A stretch of DNA of 64,000 nucleotides from Nepenthes gracilis (lineage: Eukaryota > Streptophyta > Magnoliopsida > Caryophyllales > Nepenthaceae), in NCBI GenBank assembly GCA_033239525.1, contig BSYO01000013.1, positions 5,108,501 through 5,172,500 of the forward strand. The letters run 5' to 3'. Within the stretch, counting starts at the first letter, position 1. Each line of letters begins with the position of its first letter. Below the pieces are notes generated by a model. That model was not told the origin of the DNA and made no database searches. It saw nothing but the letters and a program-made list of their open reading frames with translations. Positions 59,436 through 64,000 of the stretch are shown here, piece after piece. The translations under genes were made by a program, and so were the position numbers.

Positions 59436-62400
59436 TATTAGATCATTTTAATTTAATTGCTTCAATTTAAATATTAGACAATATTTTTAAATAGTTATTT
59501 TTAATATTAAATTTAATATTTAATAAATAATAATATTGAAAGCTTTGCGTAGAGTATCCATTCCGAAACTCCTTGAGAAACAGTTCCACGCTCGCGGCCG
59601 CTCCTCGAGAATTGGGATTGTAATTTAATAATGAAGTCACCAAGACACTGCGCTTTCAAAGCAGCACCCGGGCTGAAATTTGATATCGAACTCATCCAAC
59701 TCAATAAAATTTTTTTATCAAACCGTCCGAAATGCCGGGTTTCGGATAATACTTTCAAAGGTCATGTCCGTAATGACCACTACATGGTGTGCCTGAAAGT
59801 AGACCTTAACTTTCGCACAGAGAATATAAGTGCCAAGGCCAATTTTACTGTGCGCGAGTAGCAGGTCTCTAGGTCGGTTAACATTTTACTTACGTTGTAA
59901 ACCAGCCGTTACGTGTTGGAGTCCTGGCGCACAAGGACAGAATTGAGGGACGCCTCCGACACTACCAGGTAAAGGTATAGCTCTTCTTGCCCTTGGGGGA
60001 TACTAGCAACAGCGGGCCGCCGGAATCACTCTTCAGCTCATCGAAGTTGTCTCCTGGGGCCTCCGTCCATTAAAACTCATTGGATTTTGTTCCTCTAAGG
60101 GCATTGAAGAAGGGCTGGTACTTGTCGTCAGACTTCGCGAGAAAGCAGGACAGTGCTGCCAGCTGTCCAGTATATCACTAGACGTCCTTTACGCTCCGTG
60201 GTGGGGCCATGTCTGCGAGAACCTTGATCTTCTCTGGGTTTGCCTCAATCCCCCGTTGGGAGACGATGAATCCCAAGAATTTATCATAGGCTATTCCGAA
60301 GACACATTTAGTCGGGTTCAACTTCATGTGATGCTTACGGAGCACCTCAAATGACCATACCAGGTCGCGGATGTGGTCGTCGGTGACCTTACACTTGACG
60401 AGCATGTCGTCGACGTAGACCTCCATGTTGCGACCAATCTGGTTTTCAAACATTTTGTTGACCGGTCGTTGGTAGGTTGTTCCAGCATTTTTCAATCCGA
60501 AAGGTATCACTTTGTAGCAGTAGGTGCCCTGATCAAATATGAACGGTGTGCTCCTCATCCTCAGGACTCATTCGGATCTCGTTGTAAGAATCTTAGATAT
60601 TCATGAAATTTAACGACTCATGTCCTATCATTAAGTCAACTAGCAGTCGATCCGGTAAGGAAAAAACATCTTTTGGGCAGGCTTTGTTAACGTCAGTAAA
60701 ATTGACGCACATTCACCACTTTCCATTACTTTTCTTTACCAGGACAACATTAGAGAGCCAGTCTTGGTAGTGGACTTCTCTAATAAAACCTACGTCCGAC
60801 AGCTTCTTCACATCCTTTCGGATGGCGATCAGCTTTTCAATAGAGTGATTTCTCCGCTTTTGACATGACGGGCTTTTCGGTCAGGATCAAGTCTCAACCT
60901 GTGGACCATCACCTCCGCCAGAATCCCAGACATGTCTGCTGGAGTCCATGCGAATAGGTTAGCATTCCGTCGCAGGAACGTGATCAACTCATCGTGCAGT
61001 GTCCCGGTACGTGAGCCGTCAATTTGTGCACACTTTTTCAACTCCTCCGGGTCCAGTGGGACTAGATCCATGGCTTCACCGGACTGAGCTTGCTGAAGGG
61101 TTGTCTCGTCCCGATGGTCGAAATTCTCCCATTGTTTTTAGTCTTGCCCTGACAATGGGCAACTTTGAGACATGTAAAGCAGTGTTCGTCCCAATAATCT
61201 GTCACCTAACACCTCTTCCACACGTAGAGCGTCGAAAACTTTATCTTAAGGTGTGGAATTGAGGTCACCGTCTCGAATTCCGTCAAGCAAGGCCTGCCCA
61301 GTATTGCGTTATACACAGATGGTAGGTTGACCACCAGGAAAGTGAGTATTCAGCTTACTGTTTTCGGATACGTATCCAATGTGACCTCCAATTGGATGGT
61401 CCCCTGAACAGGCACAGACTCGTTGTCAAGGCCATACAATGGTCCTTTGGCAGGTTTTAGTTGATTCTTTTTTAAACCTAGTTTGAAAAACGCATTCAAG
61501 TAAAACAAATCATTAAAACTTCTCATTATCGATGAACACTCCTTCAACCGATAATCGACATTTACCATCCGAAACGAAAGTAGAATACGAAATCGGGATG
61601 AGGGGATGTTACATGAGCTAAATCATTATTATTAAAATATGGTGTTGTCCGCCGTTCGTTAGCTTCTTCCTCCCAATCTCTGTTCCTCACCGGGGCTAAG
61701 TTTTGGCGGGTCAAGTGGTGATCGTATTAACCACCCCCGCTGCAACCTGGTTTGAGGAGAGGCACTCTGTCTTTCTCCGCCAACCGCTCTGAGCTCTGCC
61801 TCGCCCCCGACAAATTTGGTGAGGTGGCATGCGAATCAGCTCCTCGATCTCCTCGACAAGATCTTGCGTCCTCGGTAAATTCCCAGTGAGAGGAAGTCGC
61901 AAGATTTGGTTTCAGTCCTTCTTTAGTGGTTTTGGCCACTTGGGAACTTCTCTCTGCGGATCTATATAAGGACATTTGAGTGCGTGTCATCGAGTAGTAA
62001 AGCCGGAGGGCCGTAGTATCTCGCGTTCCCGGCCTATCTGTCTTAGCTTTTGGCGGGGGTGATTCTCGGCTGCCAGACTTTTTCCTTCTCGGGAATGATC
62101 GAGGTGATTCGCCCGCTCAAGGCGCGCCTCGTTGGCCTCTCTCTTTGAACGTGAGGCCGGGTGATGGATTCGCCTCCCGAAAGGTTTGGGGATTCTTGTG
62201 AGCCGGGTGGGCCAAGAAGTCTCGTCGTCAGCGTGAGAGCAAACTGTCCATTTCATCTCCTCCATGATCCGAGAAAATTCACTAGCCTCGGCCACAAAGC
62301 GGTCTAAGAATCGCAGGACCGTTCTCTTCCGCTCGCTTGATGTGGGAGAGGTGCCACTGCTGTTTCTCTTCCCGTCACCTGAAACATCTTGAGTTAGGAA

Positions 62401-62906
62401 GAGATCCGTGTGCTCATGGAAGCTGTCGATGGTGCCTTCAGGGAGGTGATGTAACCAAATACGGGCATCTCGCCCGGTGTGAAAATTCAAATGGCAGCAC
62501 ATCGTTGAGTCTTGACCCTTGTAGACTCGAGATGGATGCGAAGTGATCCGGGTGGTGGCCAGGATCCTTTGCTCCCATCGTATGAGTCGAAAGGCATTTA
62601 AACTTGGTGGGCGTGACAGTTCGGGATCTCAGCATGAAAGGAGATGCATCCAGTCGTGCGTGTTCCTCGTCCTGGAACATGCGGTTCATTTATCCACTCG
62701 CAGTGCGCGCAGTGACGTTAGCGAGATCTCTTGAAGTTGAGGTAAGCCCTCAACACCATTTTGTCTCTAGAGAGGTCGGCGGCCGAGGTGTCCTCCGAGC
62801 GGACACAGCGGCTACGGAGGTGGCTCTGGTGCGTTCTCATCTTCTACCAGGGGAGTGTTGGGGATTTCTTCTTTGGACTTTCCTGTGAGGGTTGTGCTCT
62901 CAGAAA
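59105..62906. repeat. Direct tandem duplication, unit 1 (3.8 kb)
   Basis: Right-arm AT-rich DNA (59105-59540) plus a Gypsy fragment (59541-62906). The same composite begins again at 62907. The host part of the two units differs by one base in a T run over about 435 bases. Confidence 0.8.
59541..62906 (-). pseudogene. Gypsy (Tat-type) fragment: gag to RNase H, minus strand
   Basis: Homologous to about 49556-52945 of the intact-length element, in reverse. Recognisable parts on the minus strand: gag (about 62690-61720, FQDEEHA, HHLPEGTIDSFHEH), protease (61568-61350, NAFFKLGLKK, LYGLDNESVPVQG), reverse transcriptase (61071-60178, with YVDDM near 60410) and RNase H (to about 59560, GVSEWILYA). 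No LTRs. It stops just where the second RNase H would begin. There are many frame changes, often at CTG/CAG words, so some may be sequence errors. Confidence 0.75.
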
Positions 62907-64000
62907 ATAAAATATATTAAATATAGCTATATTTTTAGTTTTTCATAATATTAATATTTATTAAATTTAATACCTAACAAATATAAAAAGTTCACATTTT
63001 AGTGCAAAAGAATAATATGAGAAAAATGATTTTACAAAGAAATAAATAAAAAGATAAAAGATTGAACTACATATAAGATGAACTTGGGATCTTACTTTTT
63101 TAAAAAATAAATATAATTCTACTTATTTGGATAGCTAGATTAAAAAATAAGGGTTATGCATTTCTTCACAAAAAGTAGGACGTTACTTCTCCAATGACTT
63201 TTTTTTTTAAGAGAAATCAGATCCCCAAATCTTATTAGATCATTTTAATTTAATTGCTTCAATTTAAATATTAGACAATATTTTTAAATAGTTATTTTTA
63301 ATATTAAATTTAATATTTAATAAATAATAATATTGAAAGCTTTCTGCGTAGAGTATCCATTCCGAAACTCCTTCAAGCAGTTCCACGCTTTCTGCGGGCT
63401 GCTCCTCGAGAATTGGGATTGTAATTTTAATAATGAAGTCAGCCAGTACCTGCGCCTTTACAGCAGGCCTGGGCTGAAATTTGATATCGAACTCATCCAA
63501 CTCAATAGCCCATTTTACCAACCGTCCAGAAATGTCGGGTTTCTGGATAATACTTTTCAAAGGCTGGTCCGTAATGACCACTACATGGTGTGCCTGAAAG
63601 TAGACCTTAACTTTCGCACAGAGAATATAAGTGCCAAGGCCAATTTTACTGTGCGCGAGTAGCAGGTCTCTAGGTCGGTTAACATTTTACTTACGTTGTA
63701 AACCAGCCGTTACGTGTTGGAGTCACAGCGCACTGAGACGGGCGAGGGACGCCTCCGACACTGCCGGACGTAAAGGTATAGCTCTTCTCTGCCCTTGGGG
63801 GATACTAGCAACAACGGGCTGGCCAGATACCTCTTCAGCTCATTGAAAGTTGTCTGGCAGTCTGCCGTCCATTAAAACTCATTGGATTTTGTTCCTCTAA
63901 GGGCATTGAAGAAGGGCTGGTACTTGTCGTCGATTTCTCGCGAGAAAGCAGGCAGTCTTTGCCACTGTCCGATATATCACTAGGCGTCCTTTACGCTCCG
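62907..64000. repeat. Direct tandem duplication, unit 2 (partial, runs off the window)
   Basis: Repeats 59105-60190: host part at 62907-63345, then the Gypsy part at 63346-64000. The host/Gypsy junction is the same in both units. Confidence 0.8.
63346..64000 (-). pseudogene. Gypsy RNase H fragment, second unit
   Basis: Minus-strand RNase H region; its main frame continues into host DNA at 63345 as a chimeric tail. An 80-residue stretch without stops (63581-63346, TDQPLKSIIQKPDISG, VSEWILYA) is better preserved than the same region of unit 1. It ends at the window edge inside the reverse transcriptase/RNase H junction. Confidence 0.7.

Larger units (their letters stand above)
33008..59540. 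repeat. Right arm of the large inverted duplication
   Basis: Reverse complement of 15645-30068, expanded to 26.5 kb by two retrotransposon insertions (42647-46058 and 47908-57718). It has the second UP3-like gene, the second short-unit tandem array and the second MITE-like element. Without the two insertions it is about 13.3 kb, near the 14.4 kb of the left arm; the remaining difference is mostly the left-arm LINE fragment, about 200 bp missing at the Gypsy insertion and small indels. The outer end is cut by a Gypsy fragment at 59541. Confidence 0.9.

Overview
This is nuclear DNA of a flowering plant, most likely a eudicot. It shows AT-rich intergenic sequence, a spliced plant-type ESCRT-III gene, a RING-H2 (ATL-type) ubiquitin ligase gene, a plant-only two-domain A/B-barrel stress protein gene, and plant Ty3/Gypsy (Tat lineage) and other LTR retrotransposons. 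I cannot name the species. Host genes are sparse: the 3' end of a VPS2/CHMP2-like gene (714-1799, +), one RING-H2 gene (14459-14947, -), and two copies of a UP3-like gene (28497-29153, + and 33912-34571, -). Most of the rest is repeats and transposons.

Layout. 1-14.4 kb: VPS2 tail, then AT-rich intergenic DNA with a probable solo LTR (5216-5992), a hairpin Mutator-type MITE (9634-9832) and small tandem repeats. 14.5-15.6 kb: the RING-H2 gene and its upstream region. 15.6-59.5 kb: one very large inverted duplication. Left arm is 15645-30068, spacer 30069-33007, right arm 33008-59540. The pairing is 15645-17495 with 57719-59540, 17700-19600 with 46064-47907, 19600-27637 with 34895-42646, and 28165-30068 with 33008-34910. 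The arms carry the UP3 genes tail to tail. They differ by insertions present in one arm only: a LINE-like fragment in the left arm (27638-28164), and in the right arm a deleted LTR retrotransposon (42647-46058) and a 9.8 kb Tat-lineage Gypsy element (47908-57718). The opposite arm therefore serves as the empty site for each insertion.

The 9.8 kb element has both LTRs, a gag-pol region broken by many stops and frameshifts, two RNase H domains, a 40-bp tandem repeat after pol, an antisense extra gene (55392-55932) with a frameshift, and a tandem array of W-box-like GGTCAA sites upstream of that antisense gene.

59.1-64.0 kb: a direct tandem duplication with a period near 3.8 kb. Each unit is 436-439 bp of right-arm DNA plus a reverse-oriented gag-RT-RNase H Gypsy fragment. 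The host part of the two units is almost identical while the Gypsy part differs by many small changes near CTG/CAG, so consensus errors or misassembly should be considered there.

No CRISPR array, intact tRNA, rRNA or organelle insertion was supported. The most noteworthy items are the inverted duplication with convergent UP3 genes, the antisense gene plus W-box array inside the Gypsy element, and the uneven divergence of the 3.8 kb tandem units.
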